Virus record (IMG/VR): IMGVR_UViG_3300024321_000021
Coordinates: 1-22,962 of that record
Direction: 5' to 3' (one strand)
Source of the DNA: a virus
DNA length: 22,962 nucleotides
Shown here: piece by piece, positions 1 through 7,247 of the stretch
Position numbering within the stretch: the stretch's first letter is position 1
Layout of the letters: each line of letters opens with the position of its first letter
Program-made: the position numbers and the translations under genes
Notes under the pieces: model-generated
The model's input: only the letters and a program-made list of their open reading frames with translations
Told to the model about the DNA's origin: nothing
Database searches by the model: none

Positions 1-1
1 C

Positions 2-934
2 GGCTCAGAACGTATTCGCATAGACTCATCAGGCAACTTGTTGGTGGGTAAGACTACTACAGCTATTGGTACTGTAGGCACAACACTTGGTGAGTCTGGT
101 TTTATAACTGCGACACGAAGTGGCAATCCAGTGCTTAATCTAAATCGTACAAGCAGTGATGGCCCTATAGCCGATTTCTATAGAGGTGATGTGTTAAAGG
201 GTTCTATTAACATTTTCTATAGCAACTTAATGATTGGTAAAGAAAGTGGTGCAAGGATAGCATTTGGTAGCACAAATATTTACTCAACTAATAATGCAGG
301 TTCTACAGTAGATAACTCTTATGATTTAGGTTCTACAGCCTCTCGCTTCAAAGACGTATACGCTGTAAACTATCACGGCGATGGCTCTAACCTAACAGGT
401 ATTACAGACACAACCTACAGTGCTGGTGCTGGCCTTGATTTATCAGGTACAACTTTCAGTGTTGAAGATGATATACGAGAATATTCAGACCAAATAGTTG
501 GGAATAATGCAAATGAATACACTAGGTGGGTAGCAGATAGAATTGAGATGGTTGTCCAAAATGGTGAGAAGATGCGTATTGAATCTGATGGTGACTGTCA
601 TGTCGATGGCAACGTCATTGCTTACTCAACAACAGTCTCTGATGAACGTCTAAAGAAAGACATCGTGAAGATAGACAATGCCTTAGATAAAGTATCACAT
701 CTAAATGGTTACACATTTGAATACTTAGCTGATGGCAAAAAGTCTGCTGGTGTTATTGCTCAAGAAGTCGAGAAGGTAATGCCAAGTGCGATTACTGAAA
801 GCACACTTCCCCTCAAGATGGGTGAAGATGATAAGACTGAATACAAGACAGTGCAATACGATCAACTTCATGGATTAATGATTGAAGCAATCAAAGAACT
901 TAAAGCTGAAATCGAAGAACTAAAAGCGAGATAA
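2..934 (+). CDS. Tail fibre/spike with C-terminal S74 self-cleaving chaperone domain (5' end outside window)
   Basis: The reading frame is open to the left edge, so the N-terminus lies outside the window. The TTG codon at 38 is internal, because the frame before it already reads the fibre signature RIDSSGN. The middle part is a low-complexity, Ser/Thr/Gly-rich beta-type fibre sequence with a DLGSTASRFKDVYA segment typical of marine phage fibres. From about 637 onward the protein matches the peptidase S74 (intramolecular chaperone) domain. This starts with SDERLKKD, where the serine at 638-640 is the expected catalytic residue, continues with GVIAQEVEKV and ends in a helical segment rich in Lys and Glu. 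In this family the domain guides trimer folding and then cuts itself off. The next gene starts 6 bases downstream, consistent with a late adhesin operon. The family call is firm; which receptor is bound cannot be told. Confidence 0.88.
   Translation, partial: GSERIRIDSSGNLLVGKTTTAIGTVGTTLGESGFITATRSGNPVLNLNRTSSDGPIADFYRGDVLKGSINIFYSNLMIGKESGARIAFGSTNIYSTNNAGSTVDNSYDLGSTASRFKDVYAVNYHGDGSNLTGITDTTYSAGAGLDLSGTTFSVEDDIREYSDQIVGNNANEYTRWVADRIEMVVQNGEKMRIESDGDCHVDGNVIAYSTTVSDERLKKDIVKIDNALDKVSHLNGYTFEYLADGKKSAGVIAQEVEKVMPSAITESTLPLKMGEDDKTEYKTVQYDQLHGLMIEAIKELKAEIEELKAR
17..46 (+). repeat. Fibre-module repeat, copy 1 (matches 3663-3692)
   Basis: The stretch encodes RIDSSGN-LVG in the first fibre gene and has a near-identical copy in the second fibre gene. 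A 15-base core (23-37, GACTCATCAGGCAAC) is identical to 3669-3683, with only scattered differences around it. It probably marks homologous modules shared by the two fibres. Confidence 0.7.
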
Positions 935-939
935 GTTAG

Positions 940-2049
940 ATGGCATTACAAACTTCTGGTCAAATATCCTTAAACGATTTGCACGTTGAGGCTGGCGGTT
1001 CGTCTGGGAGCGAGTGTTCTTTTAATGACACTGATATTCGGGATATGATTGATAAAAGCTCTGGCTCACAAAGCTCAATGAGTGAGTTTTATGGGGCAAC
1101 TTCTGGAAATGAAGTAGAAGGCGCACACTTATTTGTTCAAGACCCAACAGAAAACACTGAAAGAGACATAGGCTCTAGTACCTATACATTTACAGTGCCT
1201 ACTGGTGTATTGAATATATCTGTTGTTTGTATAGGACAGGGTGCAGTTGAAACTTCTGGGACAAACAGTTTTAGAAGATACTATTATCAAAGTAACGGTG
1301 GCGGCTATGGCGGTGGCGGTTTATGTTATAAAAACAATATAGATGTTGTCGCTGGGCAGACATTTACAATAACGCTAAATAGTAGTTATGCAAGATTTTA
1401 TAGGGCTGGTGTTTGTGATGTAAGAGGCAATGCTGGTAATTTAAAAAATGGTGGCACTTTCTCAGGAGGAGACGGCGGCGGAAATGGCGGAAACGGCGGC
1501 TCCAATAATGCTGGCTCTAATAATGATGTGACTTTTTATGTAGGATCAGGCGGCGGTGGTGCTGGAGGATACGGCGGATCGGGCGGTGCAGGTGGTTCGG
1601 CTTATGCTCCGCCTAATTCTGGACGGAGTGGTGCTAATGGCTCAAATGGTGGCGGAGGTGGCGGAGGTAACATGTGGACTGATCAGCAAGGCTCTGGTTA
1701 TGGTGGCGGTCACTACGGCGGTGGTACTGCGCCCTTTGGTCAAGGTTCGAATGGATCGGGTGGGTCTGGTGATACCAACAGTAGTAGTATCAACAACGGT
1801 ACACAAGGAGGAGGTGGCTCTGGTAACACCTCAAACTTCCCATCTACAAGTGAAAGCAATGGTAATAGGGTTTTCTTTGGCGCAGGACATTTTGTTGGTT
1901 ATGCAGATATTGCCCCCGGAAGTTCTTTACCAAACCCTGCGGCAAGAAACACCGTTCGAGGATGTGTTCGTGTTGTTTGGGGTTTGGGGAGTGGACAAGC
2001 ATTCCCATCAACTGATGTAGCATATAGAGATGGGGAGAGTACAAACTAA
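940..2049 (+). CDS. Glycine-rich tail adhesin-like protein
   Basis: A 369-residue protein. It has a short N-terminal segment (MALQTSGQISLNDLHVEAGG, then an acidic Asn/Asp stretch and SEFYGAT, about residues 1-55) of the kind that starts many phage glycine-rich tail proteins. A beta-type region follows. Residues about 115-300 are extremely Gly-rich, with runs such as GGGYGGGG and GGGGAGGYGGSGGAGG separated by Ser/Asn/Tyr. The C-terminus returns to mixed sequence. Gly-rich motifs of this type form polyglycine-II sandwiches in the fibre-tip adhesins of some T-even-like phages (Gp38), where loops between them determine host range. Equivalence here is inference from composition and from its position between fibre genes. 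It starts 6 bases after the fibre and its stop codon overlaps the next start by one base (TAATG). Confidence 0.75.
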   Translation: MALQTSGQISLNDLHVEAGGSSGSECSFNDTDIRDMIDKSSGSQSSMSEFYGATSGNEVEGAHLFVQDPTENTERDIGSSTYTFTVPTGVLNISVVCIGQGAVETSGTNSFRRYYYQSNGGGYGGGGLCYKNNIDVVAGQTFTITLNSSYARFYRAGVCDVRGNAGNLKNGGTFSGGDGGGNGGNGGSNNAGSNNDVTFYVGSGGGGAGGYGGSGGAGGSAYAPPNSGRSGANGSNGGGGGGGNMWTDQQGSGYGGGHYGGGTAPFGQGSNGSGGSGDTNSSSINNGTQGGGGSGNTSNFPSTSESNGNRVFFGAGHFVGYADIAPGSSLPNPAARNTVRGCVRVVWGLGSGQAFPSTDVAYRDGESTN

Positions 2050-2237
2050 TGTATACCGATGCAGAAAATCAAGTAATAGAATTAATTCGTGTTAAAAGAG
2101 ATAAAATATTAGAAGAGACAAGTGGCTGGGAAGGATCGGGAACTAATGAGCAATTAGCTTACCGCCAAGCTATTGCAGATATTGAAGATCAGTCTGAGTT
2201 TCCTTTTAATGTAACATGGCCTACAAAGCCTACCTAA
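2049..2237 (+). CDS. Small tail-assembly-chaperone-like protein, copy 1
   Basis: A 62-residue protein starting at an ATG that overlaps the previous stop codon by one base, so it is likely translated by coupling with the adhesin gene. Its second half (YRQAIADIEDQ, then FPFNVTWPTKP) fits the phage tail assembly chaperone-type domain (Pfam Phage_tail_APC), whose members end in a YRQALRD...WP..P pattern. The 96-residue protein at 4802-5092 has the same C-terminal half, so the two are paralogues. Members usually lie directly after tail fibre genes, as here. The exact role (fibre folding or attachment) is inferred. Confidence 0.72.
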   Translation: MYTDAENQVIELIRVKRDKILEETSGWEGSGTNEQLAYRQAIADIEDQSEFPFNVTWPTKPT

Positions 2238-2243
2238 AAGAAT

Positions 2244-2295
2244 TTACTTACCTAAACTTTAGCTAAGTAATAAACCCAAGATAATTTTGTCTTGG
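2244..2295 (+). other. Two consecutive small hairpins in an intergenic gap
   Basis: The largest gene-free gap in the window (2238-2325) holds two inverted repeats. The first pairs TTACTTA (2244-2250) with TAAGTAA (2264-2270), with further pairing of CTA and TAG inside. The second pairs CCAAGA (2276-2281) with TCTTGG (2290-2295) around an 8-base loop. Neither is followed by a clear T-run, so neither is a convincing intrinsic terminator. They may be a weak attenuator, an RNA processing site or an mRNA-stabilising structure between the two fibre cassettes. Confidence 0.4.
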
Positions 2296-2325
2296 TAACC
2301 TTAACCAAAACTAAAGGAGTTTATA

Positions 2326-2550
2326 ATGGGAAAAACAGAAAAAAACCCAACTATAACTATCAATGATAAAGAATACGATATTGAGAGTATGACTGATCAG
2401 CAAAAGATTATGATCAACCATATTGCCGACTTAGATCGAAAGATTTCTACAACGCAATTTAACCTAGACCAAATAAGTATTGGTAGAGAAGCTTTCGTCA
2501 ATAGGCTTACAGCTTCCTTGGAAGAACCAGCCGTAGAAGAAGCAGCATAA
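2326..2550 (+). CDS. Small helical phage protein (DUF6447-like)
   Basis: A 74-residue protein with a strong Shine-Dalgarno (TAAAGGAG, ending about 6 bases before the ATG). It starts with a short beta-like segment, ITINDKEYDIESMTDQQK, followed by a predicted helical stretch and an acidic C-terminus. The opening pattern (TITI-x-x-KEYD-x-x-S-L/M) and length resemble the small DUF6447 family seen in marine phages, but this match is from memory of the pattern. No function is known. It lies between the two fibre cassettes and may be a small virion or assembly protein. Confidence 0.62.
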   Translation: MGKTEKNPTITINDKEYDIESMTDQQKIMINHIADLDRKISTTQFNLDQISIGREAFVNRLTASLEEPAVEEAA

Positions 2551-2576
2551 ATTATATAATATAAAAAGGATGAGCC

Positions 2577-4787
2577 ATGAGTAAGGCAAGAGACTTAGCA
2601 GACAGTGCACAAGAGATAAACATTTTAGATGGTAAGAGTTTCCTTGACGAGGATAACCTTGCCAGTGACTCTGCTACTGGTATTGCTAGTCAGCAGTCTA
2701 TCAAAGCATATGTAGATGGTATCACTACAACTAACATCACCTCTACAGGTGCATTGAATAGTGGTAGCATAACGTCAGGTTTTGGTAACATAGACAATGG
2801 CTCATCTACTATAACAACTACAGGTGCTATCTCAGGTGGTAGCTTCGTAATAGGTAGTGCTGATATTAATGAGAGTGATTTAGAGAGTATTGATGGTATT
2901 ACCGCAGGTACAGTATCAGCATCTAAAGCTGTCGTAGTTAATACAAACAAAGATATAACAGGCTTCCGTAACATAACAGCTACAGGTACTATCAGTGGTT
3001 CACTTAGTGGTACACTTAGCGGTTCTCTATCATCTACTACTACAGCAACAACACAAGCTGAATCAGATGATAGTACTAAGATAGCTACAACAGCTTACGT
3101 TACAGATAAGATTACAACACTTATTGGTGGCGCACCAAGCACACTCAATGACTTGAATGAGTTAGCTGCGGCTATTAATGATGATGCTAACTATAACACT
3201 ACACTCACAACAGCATTGGCTACTAAGTTACCTTTAGCTGGTGGCACTATGACAGGCGATGTCCTGTATAATGATAGTGTCAAAGCTAAGTTTGGTGCTG
3301 GGTCTGACCTACAGATTTACCATGATGGGTCTAATAGTTATATCAACGATACTGGCACAGGAAAGTTACGGATTGGTGGCGATACAAGTGTAAGCATTAC
3401 TAATTCAGATAACACTGTTTCATATGCAGTCTTTAACGATGCAAATGCTGTTAAGCTGTATTACAACGATGCTAAAAAGTTTGAGACAACATCTACGGGC
3501 GTATCTATAACAGGTGGTGCTTCAGTATCAGGTGACATTACACAAACAGATGGCGATTTAATCTATAGCGGCAATATAAACTGGGACATATCCCATACTG
3601 TAGCCTCTCAAAATATAGTGATTAAAACAACACCATCAGGCGGTTCTCCTACAGAAGCCATGCGCATCGACTCATCAGGCAACGTGTTGGTAGGTACTAC
3701 TGATAATAACGTTACCAACAACTCAGGCAATAACCCCGGTATAAATATCGGTGTCGCAGGTATTAAAGGGTATATGTCTTCTGCACGTTATCAAGGGCCA
3801 CCTCTTTCTATTAATCGTTTAGGCAACGATGGGGACATTCAATTATTTTCTAAAGACGGCGCAACTGTAGGTAGTATTGGTGTTAATACAGATAGACTAT
3901 ACCTAAGTACAGCTACTCGTGGCATTGCGGTAGATGAAAGTGGTGGAACTTTACTACCTGTAAATGGGGCTGGTGCTAATAATGACAACAGTTTAAATTT
4001 GGGTGCGTCTTCGGTTCGCTGGAAAGACCTTCACCTATCAGGCAACATAAGTGTTGGCGGTACAGTAGACGGACGTGATGTAGCATCAGATGGTTCTAAG
4101 CTTGATGGTGTGGCTACTAATGCTAACAACTATTCACACCCAACAGGTAATGGTAATAACCATATCCCTAGTGGCGGCTCTACAGACCAAATACTTAAAT
4201 ATGCATCTGCTGGCACTGCACAATGGGCAGACGCTAGTGGTGGCTCAAGAGTATTGTTAAGCAGGTCGGTTATGAACAACACTTCATCTTATGTTTTTAC
4301 AGGAGTTGATAGCACTAAGTATGATAGTTACTATATTGAGTTTAATGGCATAGTCTGTACCCAAGACTCAAAAGATTTTTTAATGAAATTTAGTGACAAC
4401 GGCGGTAGTTCTTACAAAGGCTATGGGGATGTACGAGGAACTCTCTTTTACCATAAGGGTGGCTCTCAGTTGAGCGACACTTGGAACGAAGATATGAGAA
4501 TAAGTAGACAACAAGGCTTTACTACTTCAGGAAACTTTGGAGCTAATGTGAGTGGATATGTAATGATAATGAATGCACATGGTGGAAATACAGTAACCAC
4601 CCAAGCGATGGGGTCTGCTACATATAGGGCATACAGCAATGAACAGGTAGTAACTTTGTATTCTTGCGGAACTGCTGAAGAGAGTTATTCAAGAAATATT
4701 TGGACTGATTGGAATGCATTCAAGCTACAGTTTGATAATGGTAATATGCAAAAAGGTACAATTTCAGCTTTTGGTATACTCAAATAA
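2577..4787 (+). CDS. Long tail fibre protein with alternative C-terminal head
   Basis: A 736-residue fibre protein with ribosome binding site AAAGGA 6 bases before the ATG. Residues 1-60 contain SKARDLADSAQEINILDG and SDSATGIASQQSIKAYVDG, both common at the start of marine phage fibres. The next ~300 residues are Ser/Thr/Gly-rich repeats (TSGALNSGSITSG, TATGTISGSLSGTLSG), then a helical insert (NDLNELAAAINDD). Around residue 363 it shares RIDSSGNVLVG with the fibre ending at 934. From about residue 560 the C-terminal part is a different, probably beta-sandwich, head (SRVLLSRSVMNNTSSYVF onward, with FSDNGGSSYKGYG) and has no S74 catalytic signature. The phage therefore carries two fibres with related shafts and unrelated tips. 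A chaperone-like gene follows 14 bases downstream. Confidence 0.85.
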   Translation: MSKARDLADSAQEINILDGKSFLDEDNLASDSATGIASQQSIKAYVDGITTTNITSTGALNSGSITSGFGNIDNGSSTITTTGAISGGSFVIGSADINESDLESIDGITAGTVSASKAVVVNTNKDITGFRNITATGTISGSLSGTLSGSLSSTTTATTQAESDDSTKIATTAYVTDKITTLIGGAPSTLNDLNELAAAINDDANYNTTLTTALATKLPLAGGTMTGDVLYNDSVKAKFGAGSDLQIYHDGSNSYINDTGTGKLRIGGDTSVSITNSDNTVSYAVFNDANAVKLYYNDAKKFETTSTGVSITGGASVSGDITQTDGDLIYSGNINWDISHTVASQNIVIKTTPSGGSPTEAMRIDSSGNVLVGTTDNNVTNNSGNNPGINIGVAGIKGYMSSARYQGPPLSINRLGNDGDIQLFSKDGATVGSIGVNTDRLYLSTATRGIAVDESGGTLLPVNGAGANNDNSLNLGASSVRWKDLHLSGNISVGGTVDGRDVASDGSKLDGVATNANNYSHPTGNGNNHIPSGGSTDQILKYASAGTAQWADASGGSRVLLSRSVMNNTSSYVFTGVDSTKYDSYYIEFNGIVCTQDSKDFLMKFSDNGGSSYKGYGDVRGTLFYHKGGSQLSDTWNEDMRISRQQGFTTSGNFGANVSGYVMIMNAHGGNTVTTQAMGSATYRAYSNEQVVTLYSCGTAEESYSRNIWTDWNAFKLQFDNGNMQKGTISAFGILK
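3663..3692 (+). repeat. Fibre-module repeat, copy 2 (matches 17-46)
   Basis: Second copy of the RIDSSGN-encoding stretch shared between the two fibre genes, with an identical 15-base core at 3669-3683. It could be a site for homologous exchange of fibre tips, which is inference. Confidence 0.7.
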
Positions 4788-4801
4788 AAAAGGTAACGAC
4801 G

Positions 4802-5092
4802 ATGTCAAATCACAAAATAGTAGACGGAATAACAATACAGCTTACTGAAGAAGAAGAAATCCAACTAGCGGCAGAACGGGCGGCACAAGAGGCTAAAGCT
4901 CCAGAATACGCAAGAAAAGTACGTGATGACTTACTCTTATCAGATGTAGACCCTATTGTATCTAATGCTTTACGTTGGAACGAAATGTCAGAAGATAAAC
5001 GAACGGAGTGGACTAATTATCGTCAAGCTCTGTTAGATATAGAAGACTTAGATGGCTATCCAGATAATATAACATGGCCTACTAAACCATGA
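4802..5092 (+). CDS. Tail-assembly-chaperone-like protein, copy 2
   Basis: A 96-residue protein with Shine-Dalgarno AAAAAGGT upstream. The N-terminal half is acidic and helical (QLTEEEEIQLAAERAAQEAK). The C-terminal half (WTNYRQALLDIEDLDGYP, NITWPTKP) fits the Phage_tail_APC-type domain and is clearly related to the protein at 2049-2237 at both protein and DNA level: both end in codons for TWPTKP. It lies directly after the second long fibre, as copy 1 lies after the glycine-rich adhesin. A fibre-assembly or fibre-tip role is likely from family and position. Confidence 0.78.
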   Translation: MSNHKIVDGITIQLTEEEEIQLAAERAAQEAKAPEYARKVRDDLLLSDVDPIVSNALRWNEMSEDKRTEWTNYRQALLDIEDLDGYPDNITWPTKP

Positions 5093-5138
5093 CCGAGAGT
5101 TGGCACTTATCTAAGTCAGTATAAGGAATGCAAAATCA

Positions 5139-5396
5139 ATGACTGAGATTAACTTGACACCACAGGAGTTAGAGTCTATGCTAGATCGTGCAGCTAAGCG
5201 CGGAGCTAAGCAAGCTTTGTCGTCTATCGGATTACATGATGCGACAGCAGCTAAAGATATAAACGAAATGAGAGATTTACTTGACGTATGGCGCGATACA
5301 CGCAGAGGTATTTGGTCTACTGTGGTCAAGGTAACAACAATAGCTATTTTAACATTCATTGCTGGTGCAGTGTGGATGCAGTTAGGGAATAAATAA
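5139..5396 (+). CDS. Small membrane protein with C-terminal transmembrane helix (DUF6127-like)
   Basis: An 85-residue protein with ribosome binding site AAGGAA upstream. Residues 1-58 are amphipathic and charged, including LESMLDRAAKRGAKQAL, GLHDATAAKDINEMRDLL and VWRDTRRGIW. Residues 62-81 form one hydrophobic segment (VVKVTTIAILTFIAGAVWM). The layout and motifs resemble DUF6127, a family of small proteins from alphaproteobacterial phages and prophages; I recall this pattern but cannot search it. The single C-terminal membrane helix would place the charged N-terminus on one face of the membrane. A holin-like or DNA-ejection role is possible but unproven. The next gene starts 2 bases after its stop. 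Confidence 0.7.
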   Translation: MTEINLTPQELESMLDRAAKRGAKQALSSIGLHDATAAKDINEMRDLLDVWRDTRRGIWSTVVKVTTIAILTFIAGAVWMQLGNK

Positions 5397-5398
5397 TT

Positions 5399-7231
5399 AT
5401 GGCAAAAAAGTTTGTAGGGTTTAAACCTGAGACATTACAGAAGAAGGTTTTACCAGCGCTGGGTTACAATGGCCCTATGGACAATAAATCTATTAATCTC
5501 TTTCTAGCAGCTAACCCCAGTGCAGCGGCTAGGATGGGTAAGTTCACCTTAGCGGCTAGGCGTACCATAGAGGGTGCTCCTGTTAAGATGATGGCTGAGG
5601 GTGGGGTAAATATCAATAGTGGTGCAAGCGTCATGACTAAGGCTATTACCTCTGACCCTCGTAAGCTAACTATTAAAGCTGAAACAGAAGCAGATCAAGG
5701 TGTGGGTACAGGTATTATTCCTGGCACAGGTCAAGCAGGTGGTATAACTGCAGCAGGTACTACATCAGCAATACCCTCTCCAGACGCTGTAGCTGCACCT
5801 ATTGTACAACCAGCTACTATAGACTCTGTTACAGCTACACCTGCTGTAGATACAGCCCTCTCAGGAGTTACTCCAGCTACAGGTGTAGTAAGTGATGAAG
5901 CTACTATGACAGCGGCTCAGGGTGATCCTACAAAGTTAGCTCAGTTAGATCTACAAGCGGCTCAGGGTGAGGCGGCTAAAGTAGAAGATGCTCCTACACG
6001 TGTAGTTGAAGCAGGAGAGATGGTTGACGGTTCTGCTGTAGATCAAACAAAAGTACAAGACATTTATGGAACACAGAAGCTAGAAGCGGCTAGTGTTAAG
6101 GATGAGTTGTCTTCTCTTATGGCAGACTTTGAAGGTGGAGCTACACCAGCGTGGGCTGCAGGTGCTATGAGAGGTGCTACAGCTACTATGGCTGCACGTG
6201 GGTTAGGTGCATCATCACTAGCTGGTATGGCTATAGTACAGGCGGCTATGGAATCTGCACTACCTATTGCACAGATGGATGCATCTAATAAGCAAGAGGT
6301 TGCTATGGAGTCTGCACGTCAACGTGCTGGTTTCCTTAATATGGAATTTACTCAAGAGTTTCAAGCTAAGGTTCAGAATGCATCTAGGATATCTGAAATA
6401 GCTAACATGAACTTCACTGCACAACAGCAGGTAGCTCTTGAGAATGCTAAGATGGCTCAGACTATGAACTTAGAAAACCTGAGTAATCGTCAGGCTAAGG
6501 TTATGGCTGATGCTGCAACTATGTCTCAGATGGACTTAACTAATCTAAATAATAGACAGCAATCACTGGTACAAAATGCTCAGGCTTTCTTACAGATGGA
6601 TATGGCTAACCTTACCAATGAGCAACAGACAAGTATGTTTGTAGCACAACAGCGTGTTAATACTATCTTATCTGATACAGCACAAGAGAATGCAGCTAAA
6701 CAGTTTAATGCTACATCAGAGAATCAGACTAACCAATTCTTTGCTACACTTGCTACACAGGTATCACAGTTTAACTCTGAGCAAACTAATGCTATGTCTC
6801 GTTTTAACGCTGGTGAAGCTAATGCTCTGTCTAGGTTTAACTCAGATCAAGACAATGCACGTGATCAGTTTAATGCTACTAATCATTTGATTGTAGCTCA
6901 GGCTAATGCTCAGTGGGCGCAGTCTATAACAACAGCTGAGAATGCGGCAGACAACCAAGCTAACCGTGATGCGGCTCTAGCGTCTAACAACTTAACCATG
7001 ACTGCCTATAATAACATGGTTCAACGTGAACGAGATATTCTTGCTTGGGCTTGGCAGTCAGGTGAGAATGCAGCTCAAAGGGATGCTAGTATTGCTATGT
7101 CTAAGATTGCTGCTGAAGCTAAGGCTTCTGCTGGTGGTGACACTGACTCTAGTGGCTTGTCAGCCGCATCAGGGAAGTTCCTTGGAGAGATTGCTGTTAA
7201 CGCAGCCGCCCTACTATTCGGAAAGTTATAA
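5399..7231 (+). CDS. Internal virion/structural protein with 11- and 22-residue helical repeats
   Basis: A 610-residue protein. Residues 1-80 are mixed (MAKKFVGFKPETLQKKVLPA). Residues about 90-230 are Ala/Thr/Pro-rich and probably disordered. From about residue 245 it is Ala/Met/Gln/Asn-rich and helical. Three adjacent 22-residue units begin at residue 356 (MNLENLSNRQAKV, MDLTNLNNRQQSL, MDMANLTNEQQTS). From residue 435 to 511 a regular 11-residue repeat follows (QFNATSENQTN, QFFATLATQVS, QFNSEQTNAMS, RFNAGEANALS, RFNSDQDNARD). An 11-residue period is the signature of hendecad, right-handed or straight coiled coils. Such a rod could form part of the inner core or ejection tube. The protein is not recognised as a named family. 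It lies between a membrane protein and the virion lytic enzyme, fitting a role in genome delivery (inference). Confidence 0.75.
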   Translation: MAKKFVGFKPETLQKKVLPALGYNGPMDNKSINLFLAANPSAAARMGKFTLAARRTIEGAPVKMMAEGGVNINSGASVMTKAITSDPRKLTIKAETEADQGVGTGIIPGTGQAGGITAAGTTSAIPSPDAVAAPIVQPATIDSVTATPAVDTALSGVTPATGVVSDEATMTAAQGDPTKLAQLDLQAAQGEAAKVEDAPTRVVEAGEMVDGSAVDQTKVQDIYGTQKLEAASVKDELSSLMADFEGGATPAWAAGAMRGATATMAARGLGASSLAGMAIVQAAMESALPIAQMDASNKQEVAMESARQRAGFLNMEFTQEFQAKVQNASRISEIANMNFTAQQQVALENAKMAQTMNLENLSNRQAKVMADAATMSQMDLTNLNNRQQSLVQNAQAFLQMDMANLTNEQQTSMFVAQQRVNTILSDTAQENAAKQFNATSENQTNQFFATLATQVSQFNSEQTNAMSRFNAGEANALSRFNSDQDNARDQFNATNHLIVAQANAQWAQSITTAENAADNQANRDAALASNNLTMTAYNNMVQRERDILAWAWQSGENAAQRDASIAMSKIAAEAKASAGGDTDSSGLSAASGKFLGEIAVNAAALLFGKL

Positions 7232-7247
7232 GAAGGTAATATCAACT

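Noticed and set aside
38-40. TTG at 38 as start of the first fibre gene
   Set aside because: The frame is open upstream to the edge and encodes a conserved fibre motif before this codon, so the gene is truncated by the window and does not start here.
1556-2020. Alternative-frame ORF inside the glycine-rich adhesin
   Set aside because: Long frames are expected opposite GGN-repeat coding sequence. Val/Leu-rich composition without motifs marks it as a shadow.
2287-2325. TTGTCT and TATAAT resembling a promoter before the gene at 2326
   Set aside because: The two boxes are about 29 bases apart and the TATAAT overlaps the start codon, so spacing and position are wrong for a sigma-70 promoter.
7026-7247. 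Upstream extension of the LysM gene that reads as a lipoprotein-like signal (LLLVVTLTLVAC)
   Set aside because: It lies out of frame within the preceding gene, and a better-placed ATG with SD exists at 7248. Leu-rich strings arise easily from the Ala/Met-rich codons of that gene. It is also a caution for the nested lipoprotein frame in polA.
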